From positions 868,001-932,000 of the forward strand of contig NZ_JANHOH010000001.1 of assembly GCF_024498135.1 (NCBI RefSeq): a stretch of DNA of 64,000 nt. Direction: 5' to 3'. Below are positions 1-8,490 of the stretch, in pieces. A program made the translations under genes and the position numbers. The stretch is from Mucilaginibacter aquariorum (GTDB lineage: Bacteria > Bacteroidota > Bacteroidia > Sphingobacteriales > Sphingobacteriaceae). Positions within the stretch are counted from its first letter, which is position 1. Every line of letters starts with the position of its first letter. A model generated the notes under the pieces. It was not told where the DNA came from, did no database searches, and saw only the letters and a program-made list of their open reading frames with translations.

Positions 1-987
1 ACTTTAAATGTTAAGACATCAGTAAGCAATGCAATCGGTAATACCAAATCGGAACTTTACTATATGCAAGAAGGCAGGGGTTATAATTACATATTTAATG
101 GTTCAACAAGAATTGATTTGGATTTAAATAGGAAGACATATGAGCTAAAAGGAGAACCGGGGGATGAACCTTATAAAACACCGTTTTATTGGGCAAAATT
201 TATACAAACGAAGTTAACTACATCGCCTGAAAAAATTAGACTTATGCCGGATACTATTATCAATCATGAATCATGTTTTCATGTAAAAATAGTGATGATT
301 GATTCGGCTTCAAGTAGGGAAATACATGACTTATGCCTTAATAAGACTAGCTATTTACCTGTCTATGTTAAACAATATTTGCAAGGTAAGTTTGGTAAGG
401 GGGATATGACCAGCGATAACATTGCATTAATGATTAATGAAAGCAGTTATACCAATTACAATCTTAATGCTAGACATTTTGAAAATATTATGGGGTTAAG
501 CATACCGGCTGACTTTCAGCCTGAAAAAAAGGTTTCCATGATTACAGTAGGAAATAGGGCGCCCAATTGGGAGTTGCCAGACTTGCAGGGAAATATTGTA
601 TCAAATTCACAGTTAAAAGGAAAAGTTACCCTGATTGATTTTTCATTTAATGCTTGTGCTGCCTGCATGCTTTCTATACCAACATTAAATAAATTGCATG
701 AAAAATACAGAGGAAGCAATGTCAGCATTGTGACTATTAATACTTCAGATCCCAAACCATCGGTCATTGCTTTTGCCAAGAAAAATAAAATTAACTACTC
801 TATATTGTTAAATGGTAGCAAAGTGGCTAAAAGCTTTCAAATATCAGCATATCCAAGTTTTTATCTCATAGACAAGAACGGTATGGTAGCCGCAACATTT
901 GAAGGCTATAGTAACGAACTCGAAAATGAACTAATTGAAAAAATAGACAATCTTAAGCAAGATATTCAGCAACATGAGCCTGAATAG
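1..987 (+). CDS. TlpA-like thioredoxin-fold protein, 5' end outside window
   Basis: The reading frame is open from base 1, so the gene starts upstream of the window and the first in-window ATG (64) is probably internal. The last ~150 residues form a TlpA/AhpC-TSA thioredoxin fold: an entry segment with GNRAPNWELPDLQG, a strand ending in LIDFSF, then the redox pair CAAC at 655-666, and the downstream AYPSFYLIDKNG stretch that carries the cis-proline of the fold. The upstream part resembles the N-terminal domain that Bacteroidota TlpA-like proteins carry, but I cannot name it. The likely role is periplasmic thiol-disulfide exchange; no signal peptide can be seen because the N-terminus is missing. 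The 3' end overlaps the next, broken gene by 14 bases. Confidence 0.85.
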   Translation, partial: TLNVKTSVSNAIGNTKSELYYMQEGRGYNYIFNGSTRIDLDLNRKTYELKGEPGDEPYKTPFYWAKFIQTKLTTSPEKIRLMPDTIINHESCFHVKIVMIDSASSREIHDLCLNKTSYLPVYVKQYLQGKFGKGDMTSDNIALMINESSYTNYNLNARHFENIMGLSIPADFQPEKKVSMITVGNRAPNWELPDLQGNIVSNSQLKGKVTLIDFSFNACAACMLSIPTLNKLHEKYRGSNVSIVTINTSDPKPSVIAFAKKNKINYSILLNGSKVAKSFQISAYPSFYLIDKNGMVAATFEGYSNELENELIEKIDNLKQDIQQHEPE

Positions 988-1286
988 CGACGATTTTCGG
1001 ATTATGCAATTCAATAAAATCATCTATTGAAGAGATCACTGAAAACTATGGCTTTCCAACAGACGAGGAACGATTTTTCCTGTTTGCCGAAGATGGTAGC
1101 TTTGAGAAAGCAAGGGAATTTTTTGACGGCTGGAGCGATGTGTTGAAAGCGGACATTACAGCGCAGCCACCCGAGGATATATTCGACCTGGAACAGGAAG
1201 CTTTCCACCCGGCATGGTTCAAAGCATTGACCTACCGGTATTTCCTGGCATCTCAATGGATGGTGGCCCACCTTTCCAAAGTGTAG
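974..1286 (+). pseudogene. small hypothetical gene broken by a one-base frameshift
   Basis: An ATG at 974 opens a frame reading MSLNSDDFRIMQFNK that stops soon after at TGA (1028). The next frame then runs without stop to TAG at 1284-1286 and looks coding (ITENYGFPTDEERFFLF, then FHPAWFKALTYRYFLASQWM). Removing one A from the AAAA run at 1016-1019 joins the two into a protein of about 103 residues; the total length, 313 bases, fits one extra base. The second half has no ATG of its own near its start. The family is unknown to me. It overlaps the end of the TlpA-like gene, as a translationally coupled gene would. A sequencing error is as likely as a real mutation. Confidence 0.6.
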
Positions 1287-1386
1287 GGCTTTTCTAATGC
1301 CCCGGAAAACCGGATATGGCCAAAGCGGTAATGGTTCTGAAACCCGTTATTAATCCGGCATTTTTGCCTACATTCGTTAGGTCATC

Positions 1387-2184
1387 ATGAAAAAAGTTGC
1401 CGCCCTTATCCTTTTCTTCCTGCCTATTTTCCTTTATGGCCAGGCACCGGACGCCGCTTACGTAAAAGCGCTTTACAAAAAATACCCTACCCAAAAATCT
1501 GACTTCTGCCCTTCCTGCAAATTATGGGTTAATCCCTATTTCAAATCTATTGCAGATACTCTGCACCACATGCCGCTACTCACTTTTTACATCTATACCA
1601 AAGCACACCGGTTGGAGCAGGAAGGCCTTGACCTGCCACGGACCGGTATATATGCGGCATGGCATGCCGCGGACGGACAGCCCGATGAATCGAAGGTTTA
1701 CAGGGAGGCAAACCGTTTGATCGGAAAACCGAATTCCTCAGAAATGATCGCCAAAGGCCATTGCCAACCCTGGATACTGCTTGCCTGGTCCGCGGATGCG
1801 GCCATACTCTCAGACACCTACACTTTTAACGCCGCTATGGAATTTCAGGGGCAGAACATCGGAACAGAATTGGCTACAGAAGACCTGTGCAGAAAACTGA
1901 CCGGCCACAAAGCGGCAGCCGTAACAGACAGCGTAATGATATGGTGTGGCACGTTCGGGAGCAAACAGGTTTATTCAAATGGCCGGCTCAACATTACCGT
2001 CCCCTCTTATTATTACAAGATCATCCGATATTATGACGCTAACGTGGGCGGCATAATTCAAATATGTTATTGGATGCCGAATAACCCTGCTGAAAAACGA
2101 TCCGTTTTGAAAAAGAGGGAAATTGCCTTTGGCCAACTCGTGCAAAATCTTGAGTTTGACCCGACGCTGATCTTCAGTAATTAG
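1387..2184 (+). CDS. secreted DNA/RNA non-specific endonuclease (NUC1-like)
   Basis: The 265-residue protein starts with a signal peptide (MKKVAALILFFLPIFLYGQA). The C-terminal half follows the order of the NUC1/EndA beta-beta-alpha-metal nucleases: AKGHCQPW around residues 123-130 in the position of the usual DRGH motif (catalytic His at about 125), then NAAMEFQGQN with the metal-binding Asn, a TEDLCRKLT helix, a CGTFGS turn and VPSYYYKIIRY. The DRGH aspartate and arginine are replaced (Ala-Lys), which is unusual and may lower activity. A hydrolase of extracellular nucleic acids is the expected role. There is no immunity gene next to it, which suits a scavenging enzyme better than a toxin. 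Assignment is by motif order only. Confidence 0.65.
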   Translation: MKKVAALILFFLPIFLYGQAPDAAYVKALYKKYPTQKSDFCPSCKLWVNPYFKSIADTLHHMPLLTFYIYTKAHRLEQEGLDLPRTGIYAAWHAADGQPDESKVYREANRLIGKPNSSEMIAKGHCQPWILLAWSADAAILSDTYTFNAAMEFQGQNIGTELATEDLCRKLTGHKAAAVTDSVMIWCGTFGSKQVYSNGRLNITVPSYYYKIIRYYDANVGGIIQICYWMPNNPAEKRSVLKKREIAFGQLVQNLEFDPTLIFSN

Positions 2185-2226
2185 CGCGCTACCGCATCAG
2201 GTGGGTCGTTAAGATCGCTATAACCG

Positions 2227-2439
2227 TTATTTTTTTACCAGCTCTACTTCGCTAACTGTTACGTTTAAAGCCTCCGCTACGATCCTTTGCCGCTCTTTCA
2301 TATCTGCCTGTGGAGCGCACCTGCACAGTTCCGACCACCTGTTTCTATTTAAACCAAAGGTGATGTAATCCTCACAGATCTCGTTATGGTCAGGATAATC
2401 CAACCATGTTGTTATTCGCTTATAATAAACTTTTTGCAT
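2227..2439 (-). CDS. small hypothetical protein (70 aa)
   Basis: The protein begins MQKVYYKRITTWLDYP if the ATG at 2439 is used; a TTG three codons upstream is the only longer start. It is rich in aromatic and charged residues, has no signal or membrane segment, and carries a Cys pair (ELCRCAPQ) and a C-terminal amphipathic helix (KERQRIVAEALNV). I do not recognise the family. It is divergent from the gene at 2494, sharing a short intergenic region with an inverted repeat, so the two may be co-regulated with the DNA-damage genes that follow. Confidence 0.55.
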   Translation of the reverse strand: MQKVYYKRITTWLDYPDHNEICEDYITFGLNRNRWSELCRCAPQADMKERQRIVAEALNVTVSEVELVKK

Positions 2440-2445
2440 TGAAAA

Positions 2446-2461
2446 CAAATTTAGAAATTTG
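2446..2461. repeat. inverted repeat between divergent genes
   Basis: CAAATTT-AG-AAATTTG is a perfect 7-bp inverted repeat with a 2-bp centre. It sits just upstream of the minus-strand start at 2439 and 33 bases before the ATG at 2494, where a repressor site would be expected. It does not match the CTAA-N5-TTAG boxes found further along. AT-rich palindromes of this size can arise by chance. Confidence 0.35.
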
Positions 2462-2493
2462 AAGAGAAAGTAAATAATGATAAAATTTCAATA

Positions 2494-2739
2494 ATGAGGG
2501 AAATTGAGCCGCCTTTTGAGATCGAATACCACGGAACCACAAAAGTTACGGAAGCGGAGATCAAATCAAGGCGTGTTTTTTATGTGCAATTTACAGACGG
2601 ACGAAGGGCTTTGACCATGACCATCGGTGAGGACCGGCAGGAGAAAAAGTTCTGGACATCCATACCCGAAGGCCGCCAGCAGGAGGCCGAAGAAGTTGGC
2701 AAGCTAATTGCCGACTATATCAGAGCTAAAAGAAAATAA
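2494..2739 (+). CDS. small hypothetical protein preceding the SRAP gene
   Basis: An 81-residue soluble protein with alternating strands (FEIEYHGTTKV, VFYVQFTDGRRALTMTIG) and a basic helical tail ending in RAKRK. The layout recalls small DUF2442-like folds, but I cannot confirm that. The stop lies 4 bases before the ATG of the SRAP gene, so the two are very likely translated from one message. A role with the SRAP protein is an inference from this spacing. Confidence 0.6.
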   Translation: MREIEPPFEIEYHGTTKVTEAEIKSRRVFYVQFTDGRRALTMTIGEDRQEKKFWTSIPEGRQQEAEEVGKLIADYIRAKRK

Positions 2740-2743
2740 GCAT

Positions 2744-3610
2744 ATGTGTTATTACAACGGACAACGCGTCACCAGGGCGGAATATATCATTTTGAAGGGG
2801 CTTGAAAAACCGGTAAAGAATTACCCGTTTTTAAACGTCGGCGTACATAACGGGTTCAATTATGCGCCCTGCGCGATAGCAATCCCTTCCGAGGACGGCC
2901 GTGATTTCGAGATCGTGCAGGCAGAATGGGGCTACGTGCCCGGCTTTATCAAAACCCGTGAAGAAGCAAATATATTCCGCAGGAAGTACACCACGCTGAA
3001 CTTCAAAGCAGAAAACCTTTTTACAAAGGACGACGGAAAGCCTTCGATGTGGGCGGGCCCTGCGGTAAACCGCCGATGCCTTGTGCTATCCAGCGGAATT
3101 GTTGAATCCCGTCATATGCCGAAATTTGGTAAGCAGGGGCAGGTTTTAAAGGCGACCGAAAAATTCCCTTATTACGTTTGGATGAAAGACAAGGAATACT
3201 TTTGGTTTCCCGGACTTTACAATGAATGGCTGGACCCGCAAACCAGTTCTTTTGTAAATACCGTCGCTTTCGGCGTTACGCAAGCTGATGCCGTGATGAA
3301 TCAAATTCACAACTCCAAAGGGCGTATGCCAACTTTCCTCACAGATGAACTCGCATGGGAATGGATGACGATAAAACCAACAGCCGGGGAATTAACGGAC
3401 GAAAACAAAATGAGGCTTTCACTGATCGCTCACACCCAAATACCCTCAAAAATGCTTGACTTTTGTACTGTGGACAGCGAAGATTACAGGCTCAATGGTA
3501 AGGCCACCCCGCTGGAATACCCTGACCTTGCCCCGCTTGATATGGCGTTATTGGAAGATGAGCAATTGGTTTACAACCACTGGCCGGAAACTGAGTTGGT
3601 AAAAGCCTAA
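2744..3610 (+). CDS. SOS response-associated peptidase (SRAP, YedK/HMCES family)
   Basis: SRAP proteins form a thiazolidine crosslink with abasic sites in single-stranded DNA through the alpha-amino group and side chain of Cys2, shielding the lesion during replication. I place the start at 2744 because it gives MCYYNG, exposing Cys2 after Met removal; the longer frame from 2708 would bury it. Family residues are visible: Asn86 in TLNFKAEN, Glu121 in SGIVESRH and His189 in QIHNSKGRMP. The length, 288 residues, is slightly above the E. coli YedK size. It lies in a DNA-damage gene group with AlkB and translesion polymerases, consistent with its role. Confidence 0.93.
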   Translation: MCYYNGQRVTRAEYIILKGLEKPVKNYPFLNVGVHNGFNYAPCAIAIPSEDGRDFEIVQAEWGYVPGFIKTREEANIFRRKYTTLNFKAENLFTKDDGKPSMWAGPAVNRRCLVLSSGIVESRHMPKFGKQGQVLKATEKFPYYVWMKDKEYFWFPGLYNEWLDPQTSSFVNTVAFGVTQADAVMNQIHNSKGRMPTFLTDELAWEWMTIKPTAGELTDENKMRLSLIAHTQIPSKMLDFCTVDSEDYRLNGKATPLEYPDLAPLDMALLEDEQLVYNHWPETELVKA

Positions 3611-3636
3611 TACCGAAGTTTGTTTATCTTTATCAG

Positions 3637-3948
3637 ATGATCCGTAACCTCGCTGTATTTCAGTCACCTGAATTCATAGAGCTCTGCAAAGGGCACGAGG
3701 TGAAAGAATTATACGTTTTTGGCTCCGTCGCGCGGGGAACCGATACGGACACAAGTGACATCGACCTGTTAGTGGAAATTGACGTGCCTGACCCGATAAA
3801 TAAAGGAAAATTACTCCTAAGCTCTTATAATCAGCTTCAAATGCATTTTAATAAAAAAGTGGATTTGATCACCGATACCTCGATGAAGAGTCCCCTGTTC
3901 AAAAATGAAATTGCCACCTCAAAAAAAATCGTTTGTACACGCGATTAG
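3637..3948 (+). CDS. MNT-type minimal nucleotidyltransferase
   Basis: A 103-residue protein with the signature FGSVARG at 28-34 and SDIDLLVE with the metal-binding aspartates at 41 and 43. These are the hallmarks of the minimal nucleotidyltransferases (MNT/MntA), which in most genomes act as antitoxins by adding AMP to a HEPN toxin encoded beside them. No HEPN partner is present here: the next gene is AlkB on the other strand, and the SRAP gene lies upstream. The protein may therefore act on another target or be an orphan. It starts 26 bases after the SRAP stop and could share its transcript. Confidence 0.85.
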   Translation: MIRNLAVFQSPEFIELCKGHEVKELYVFGSVARGTDTDTSDIDLLVEIDVPDPINKGKLLLSSYNQLQMHFNKKVDLITDTSMKSPLFKNEIATSKKIVCTRD

Positions 3949-4009
3949 GCGCATACCGGTGTTGTCTTATCATGGCATTTATTACCCGGAACTTCCTTAA
4001 AATCCGGAA

Positions 4010-4621
4010 CTAAATGACCACCCGGAAGGTCAGGTTTACTCTCGGCCTCATCGGTTTTACGGATTTGGCTACACGGTGCTCCCACCCCTCCTGTAACCCT
4101 GATTTCATCAACAGGAATGAGCCATGTTCCAGCCTGACCGAATATTTCTCGCTGTGATCGGACTTGCTGCGGATATCGAAACTTCGTACCTGTCCAAAGC
4201 TTACCGATGCGATCACCGGCCGCGGGCCCAGGACTGATTCGCGGTCGCTATGCCAGGCTACCGAATCATTGCCGTCACGGTAATAATTCAGCAATACGCT
4301 ATTGAATTTCACGCCTGCCAGCGGCTCTACCAGACCTTTTATCATAAGCAATTCCGGTGTCCAGGGGTTCGGGTTCGCAACCTTGCCTGACGGTGCTGAG
4401 TAATCCGTGCCAAAATCGCCATACCAGGCTGTAAGCCTGGGCGTGATCACCTCCTTATCATAGATCGTCTGCACCTTTTGCTTCCAGGGAATCTCCCGGA
4501 TAAATCGCTGCAGCAACGCGTCGCTTAACGCCGTATCTATAAAACCTGCACGGTATTCCAGCAATTCTTCCGGCAAGCCTTTGCTCTGCCCGGCCTCTGC
4601 AAAAAAACTTAACTGCTCCAT
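4010..4621 (-). CDS. alkB: AlkB-type 2-oxoglutarate/Fe(II)-dependent DNA dealkylase
   Basis: This 203-residue protein belongs to the AlkB/ALKBH2-3 family, which oxidatively removes N-alkyl lesions such as 1-methyladenine and 3-methylcytosine. The iron ligands are visible as His124 and Asp126 (AWHSD) and His182 (WEHRV); the 2-oxoglutarate-binding arginines lie in RPRVNLTFR (194, 200). The nucleotide-lid region includes PRLTAWYG. It is divergent from the 4707-5403 gene pair; between them lies a palindromic box and a perfect -7 element for this gene, implying damage-induced expression. Confidence 0.93.
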   Translation of the reverse strand: MEQLSFFAEAGQSKGLPEELLEYRAGFIDTALSDALLQRFIREIPWKQKVQTIYDKEVITPRLTAWYGDFGTDYSAPSGKVANPNPWTPELLMIKGLVEPLAGVKFNSVLLNYYRDGNDSVAWHSDRESVLGPRPVIASVSFGQVRSFDIRSKSDHSEKYSVRLEHGSFLLMKSGLQEGWEHRVAKSVKPMRPRVNLTFRVVI

Positions 4622-4646
4622 AATCAGCCTTCAAAAAAATATTTCA

Positions 4647-4654
4647 CAAAGATA
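4647..4654 (-). promoter_or_regulatory. -7 promoter element of alkB
   Basis: On the minus strand this reads TATCTTTG, a full match to the Bacteroidota -7 consensus TAnnTTTG, 25 bases before the alkB ATG. No clear TTTG -33 element is seen at the usual distance. The palindromic box at 4659-4679 falls directly upstream, inside the promoter spacer. Confidence 0.5.
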
Positions 4655-4658
4655 AATA

Positions 4659-4679
4659 AATACTAATATTTTTAGCATT
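4659..4679. promoter_or_regulatory. SOS-type operator, copy 1
   Basis: AATACTAA-TATTT-TTAGCATT: 8-bp arms with one mismatch around a 5-bp centre. The 13-bp core CTAATATTTTTAG is repeated exactly at 9671-9691 and 26945-26965. It lies between alkB and the 4707 gene, next to the alkB -7 element on one side and overlapping TAGTTTTG (4679-4686), a -7 match for the plus-strand gene, on the other. This placement fits a repressor such as a LexA-like protein controlling both directions. The identity of the regulator is inferred. Confidence 0.65.
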
Positions 4680-4706
4680 AGTTTTGTAGACGCAAACAGA
4701 AAACTT

Positions 4707-5090
4707 ATGGCCAAATTTCAAATCACACCGGACCCCTATCATAAAGAGCGGAGCTCGATCAGTTCAGCCGCTGATCATTTTACCCTGAGTGTATTCGCGG
4801 GGGTAAAAGGAAACCGCCCGCTGCCACCGGTCAATAAGTACACCTATATAGTTATTTTCGGTACGGGACGTCGAGCGGTCAGCCTTGGTTTCGTATTGGG
4901 AAACACCGATCTGCCCATGTCAAAAGCGTTATGGGATAAGCAGCTGTTTTTAAGCGCGATCGATTTTTACAAAGAGGAAAACGACCTTCCTGATCTATCG
5001 CTGGTGAAAAATGCCGCGACCGGCAATATCATTTTCCAAGCGGAAGACCTGTATGCAGACAGCTTCGAAAGAGAGGATAGTTATGAGTAA
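4707..5090 (+). CDS. hypothetical protein of the DNA-damage module (127 aa)
   Basis: A soluble protein with a central beta-rich part (KYTYIVIFGTGRRAVSLGFVLG) and an acidic C-terminus (EREDSYE). No known motif is recognised. The ATG lies 27 bases after the palindromic box shared with alkB, and the stop overlaps the start of the next gene by 8 bases (ATGAGTAA), so the two proteins are translationally coupled. Regulation by DNA damage is inferred from the box; function is unknown. Confidence 0.7.
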   Translation: MAKFQITPDPYHKERSSISSAADHFTLSVFAGVKGNRPLPPVNKYTYIVIFGTGRRAVSLGFVLGNTDLPMSKALWDKQLFLSAIDFYKEENDLPDLSLVKNAATGNIIFQAEDLYADSFEREDSYE

Positions 5091-5403
5091 CGGGGCATGG
5101 CAAAAAAAGCCGGACAGTGCCGATTTCACGTCCCATCTTGTGCTTTACAAAGAAGCCGTTGTATCAAAAATGTGGATCTTTCGACAGGATTCCAAAACCT
5201 GGTATACACCAGATGAATTCCGCGAGGAGTTCATTCTCAAAAAGTATGATAACATTCATACGATCCTCGGCCATTTTAAAATTATGGATCCGCAGGTCGG
5301 TTTAAAGCAGCGGCTTGACCTGATGAAGCGGACAAGCGAAGAGATTGAAAGTTTTACAAAACGGGTTGCAGCCTATTATAGCAAACTGCAAGTAAAACGG
5401 TGA
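5083..5403 (+). CDS. hypothetical protein of the DNA-damage module (106 aa)
   Basis: I use the ATG at 5083 (MSNGAWQKKPD), which overlaps the end of the previous gene, instead of the longer frame from 5011 that is an alternative reading of it. The protein is helical and basic, with the stretches FRQDSKTWYTPDEFREEF and a C-terminal helix KRVAAYYSKLQVKR. FILKKYDNIHTILGHFKIMDP resembles no domain I know. Its stop at 5403 lies one base from the converging dnaE2 stop. It may be a partner of the 127-residue protein. Confidence 0.68.
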   Translation: MSNGAWQKKPDSADFTSHLVLYKEAVVSKMWIFRQDSKTWYTPDEFREEFILKKYDNIHTILGHFKIMDPQVGLKQRLDLMKRTSEEIESFTKRVAAYYSKLQVKR

Positions 5404-5404
5404 T

Positions 5405-8400
5405 CTAAGCAGAAACTTTGAGATACGCTGTTTCGGTATCCTCCGGTTTGATCCAATCCATCTGCAGGCGCAGTTCAGCTAATTCTTCCAGCGCACCGGG
5501 GGCTTCCCTGACAAGCTGAATAACCTTTGTCGGTATTTTCTCCTCGCCATCATACTCTGCCATAGATTTGATACCCACCTTTTCCAGGTGATAGACATTC
5601 AGCGCGAATGCCCCGAATTCTTCTATCACTACACCTGTCATCCGGTAATACCCTCTCCCGTGTAACGCGTACCGTTTTGCTGATGCCGGAAAATGAACGC
5701 TGTCCAGCCAGTTACCTGCCGCATCAATGAACGTCCCGAAAAACATGCTTTCCCCCTTGATGGTACGTACCGGCTTCATCGTAACATAATATCCTAAGAC
5801 CGTCACCTGTTTCCCCAAATGCGGCCGCAGATCTGCAACAGGAAGGTCGCCCTCCCTCCGTTTTACCAGGTCGAAAGGGTTTCCCATCGGGAAGCCAAGC
5901 AATTCCAGCTCATCCATCGCGTCGTCCATTGCATGCTGGCTCAACACCGGCATGCGGTATTCTATCGGAGCGATCGCAAAAAGGCTCTTGCCGGCCGGTT
6001 TGTAGTTATTTTTCTTTTGAATAAAATTGGCCTGCCACAAAAGCTCCGCTTTTGTCTTGCCGGTAAACCGTAGCGCCCCGATATTGATCAGCGTATTAAG
6101 CTGCTGGATACCGATCTGTGTACGCTCAATAAAATCAGCAAGGTTTTTGTACGCCCCACCGGAATTCCGCTGTTGAAGGATGCATTCCTTATTCTTTTTG
6201 TTCAAGCCGTGGATCCGGCGAAGACCGACATATACATCCTTTCCGCTGATAGCAGTAAACTCCTCGCTTGTGTTTACACATGGCAAATGCACGGTAGCCC
6301 CTGCCCTTTTTAACTCATGAAAATAAAGTTCGGTCGTGTAAAACCCGCCTTCATTATTGATCACCGCTACCATGAATTCCATGGGATGGTAGGTTTTCAG
6401 GTAAAGGCTTTGATAGCTCTCTACTGCAAAGCTTGCCGAATGCGCTTTGCTGAATGAATATCCGCCAAAAGACTGGATCTGCCGCCACACTTCTTCCGTT
6501 ATTGCGGGCGGTCGTTTCAGAAATCGTGCACCCTCAGCGAATTTCTGCTTGATACGTTCCATTTCTTTCGTACCCCGGTATTTACCGGACATTGCCCTCC
6601 TCAGGACATCCGCCTCGGCCATATCCAGCCCGGCGTAATAATGAGCGATCTTGATCACATCCTCCTGGTAGACCATTACCCCGTAGGTTTCTTCCAAATG
6701 TTCTTTCATCACCGGGTGCAGGTAAGTGAAGGAATCAGGCTTATGGAACCGCTGTATATATTGTTTCATCATCCCGCTCTGCGATACTCCCGGCCGGATG
6801 ATCGATGATGCTGCAACTAGTGTGATGTAGTTGTCACAGCGGAGCTTCAGCAGTAACTGGCGCATTGCCGGGGATTCGATGTAAAAGCACCCGATGGTAT
6901 CCGCCCGCCTGATCTGGTCTGCAACTTTCGGGTCGGCCATGAACATTTCCACCTGGTGTATATCAATATCGATCCCTTTATTCGCTTTCACCAGCTGAAT
7001 GCAATCCTTGATATGCCCAAGCCCGCGCTGACTTAAAATATCCAATTTATAAAGGCCTACTTTTTCCGCCAAAAACATATCCATCTGCGAGGTGACGAAA
7101 CCCTTAGGCGGTATTTGCGTGGCGCAATAGTCCCGAATCGGTTCTTCGCTGATTAGCATGCCGCCCGGGTGTATCGAAAGGTGGTTCGGAAAACTGATCA
7201 GCCGCTTGCCATACTTCAGGATCAGCCGCTGGATACTGTCTTCTTTGAATTTGGATTCCGGGTTATCAAGCAGGGTATCGATCTCCGGTTTCGGCAACCC
7301 GAAAACCTTGCCCAGTTCCCTGACCACCGCATTGTGCTGGAATGTCGTGTACATGCCAAGTAACGCGACATACTCCCGGCCATAACGCGTAAACACATAT
7401 TCGATTACCTCATCCCGGTCCTTCCAGCTAAAATCAATATCGAAGTCGGGCGGCGACGTACGGAACTTATTCAGGAAACGTTCAAAATAAAGATCCAGTT
7501 TGATGGGATCCACATCCGTGATCTTCAGGCAAAAAGCTACAATAGAATTTGCGCCGCTGCCTCTCCCGACGTGATAAAATCCTCTACTTTGCGCGAAACG
7601 GATTACATCATGGGTAATCAGAAAATAGGCATTAAACCCAAGGTCGTCAATGACTTTCAATTCCTTGGCAACGCGCCGCTCAGCCTCCGGGTTGTTTTCA
7701 CCATACCGGTAACGCATCCCCTCCAGGGCAAGTTCCGCCAATTTCTGTTTATCCAAACTCGCGTTCCCGTGAAAGGTCTTTTTATTTTTATCCGTACTGA
7801 ACTCCATGGAGATACTGCACGCATCCATCACCCTGCGTGTATTGACGGCGATATCAGGATAGAGGGCAAATGCTTTTTCGAGCCTGGTTACGGGTACAAA
7901 ACGCTCATACGCCGCGCAGGTGTCTTCGGGCTTTAGCTTAGAAAGGACCGTGTTTTTGTCTATGGTTCGCAGCAGGCGGTGCAGGTTAAAGTCCCCTTTC
8001 TCGAAAGTCACCGGATGCCGGATAACGTATTTATCAGGAGATTTTTCAGTCCCTCGGCCAAACAGTCTGTTTGCCTCCGTGGGCAGTACCCCTATGAATT
8101 CGTCATTACAAAGTTCATCAGCGCGAAATGCGCCAAGGGGATAAATAATAAAACAATGGTTGCCGGGCTCCGGCCGGTTTGGAAAAGGCAGTTTAAATTC
8201 GAGGTAGGCAGACAGGAAGTGGTTGATCTCTGAAAGCCCGGTTTTGTTTTTTGCAAGCAGCACATATAGGAACCGCCCCTCTTTATCCCGGACCTCGGTG
8301 CCGGCAATCGGCTTCACACCATACTGCTGGCAGTAATCTACAAAATCCCACATGTCGCAGGTGTTGTTGATATTGGTGAGCGCCAGTGACCGCTGGCCCA

Positions 8401-8482
8401 GAGCGGCGGCATGCGCGACCAGTTCCTCGGCATGATAGGTGCCGTATCTGAAGCTGAAATATGTTTTACAGTTCAGGAACAT
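5405..8482 (-). CDS. dnaE2: error-prone DNA polymerase III alpha subunit (DnaE2/ImuC type)
   Basis: A 1025-residue C-family polymerase. The N-terminal ~230 residues are a PHP domain (YFSFRYGTYHAEELVAHA); the catalytic aspartates sit in PPDFDIDF at about 344-351; the fingers and thumb follow, with HLSIHPGGMLIS and the SFSKAHSASFAVESYQSLYL segment; an OB fold begins near residue 890 (QVTVLGYYV). It is shorter than replicative DnaE and lacks its long C-terminal tail, as DnaE2 proteins do. The gene follows the ImuB-like gene by 8 bases, forming the two-gene core of a mutasome for translesion synthesis. Expression should follow the operator at 9671. Confidence 0.92.
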   Translation of the reverse strand: MFLNCKTYFSFRYGTYHAEELVAHAAALGQRSLALTNINNTCDMWDFVDYCQQYGVKPIAGTEVRDKEGRFLYVLLAKNKTGLSEINHFLSAYLEFKLPFPNRPEPGNHCFIIYPLGAFRADELCNDEFIGVLPTEANRLFGRGTEKSPDKYVIRHPVTFEKGDFNLHRLLRTIDKNTVLSKLKPEDTCAAYERFVPVTRLEKAFALYPDIAVNTRRVMDACSISMEFSTDKNKKTFHGNASLDKQKLAELALEGMRYRYGENNPEAERRVAKELKVIDDLGFNAYFLITHDVIRFAQSRGFYHVGRGSGANSIVAFCLKITDVDPIKLDLYFERFLNKFRTSPPDFDIDFSWKDRDEVIEYVFTRYGREYVALLGMYTTFQHNAVVRELGKVFGLPKPEIDTLLDNPESKFKEDSIQRLILKYGKRLISFPNHLSIHPGGMLISEEPIRDYCATQIPPKGFVTSQMDMFLAEKVGLYKLDILSQRGLGHIKDCIQLVKANKGIDIDIHQVEMFMADPKVADQIRRADTIGCFYIESPAMRQLLLKLRCDNYITLVAASSIIRPGVSQSGMMKQYIQRFHKPDSFTYLHPVMKEHLEETYGVMVYQEDVIKIAHYYAGLDMAEADVLRRAMSGKYRGTKEMERIKQKFAEGARFLKRPPAITEEVWRQIQSFGGYSFSKAHSASFAVESYQSLYLKTYHPMEFMVAVINNEGGFYTTELYFHELKRAGATVHLPCVNTSEEFTAISGKDVYVGLRRIHGLNKKNKECILQQRNSGGAYKNLADFIERTQIGIQQLNTLINIGALRFTGKTKAELLWQANFIQKKNNYKPAGKSLFAIAPIEYRMPVLSQHAMDDAMDELELLGFPMGNPFDLVKRREGDLPVADLRPHLGKQVTVLGYYVTMKPVRTIKGESMFFGTFIDAAGNWLDSVHFPASAKRYALHGRGYYRMTGVVIEEFGAFALNVYHLEKVGIKSMAEYDGEEKIPTKVIQLVREAPGALEELAELRLQMDWIKPEDTETAYLKVSA

Positions 8483-8490
8483 ACCTTTGT

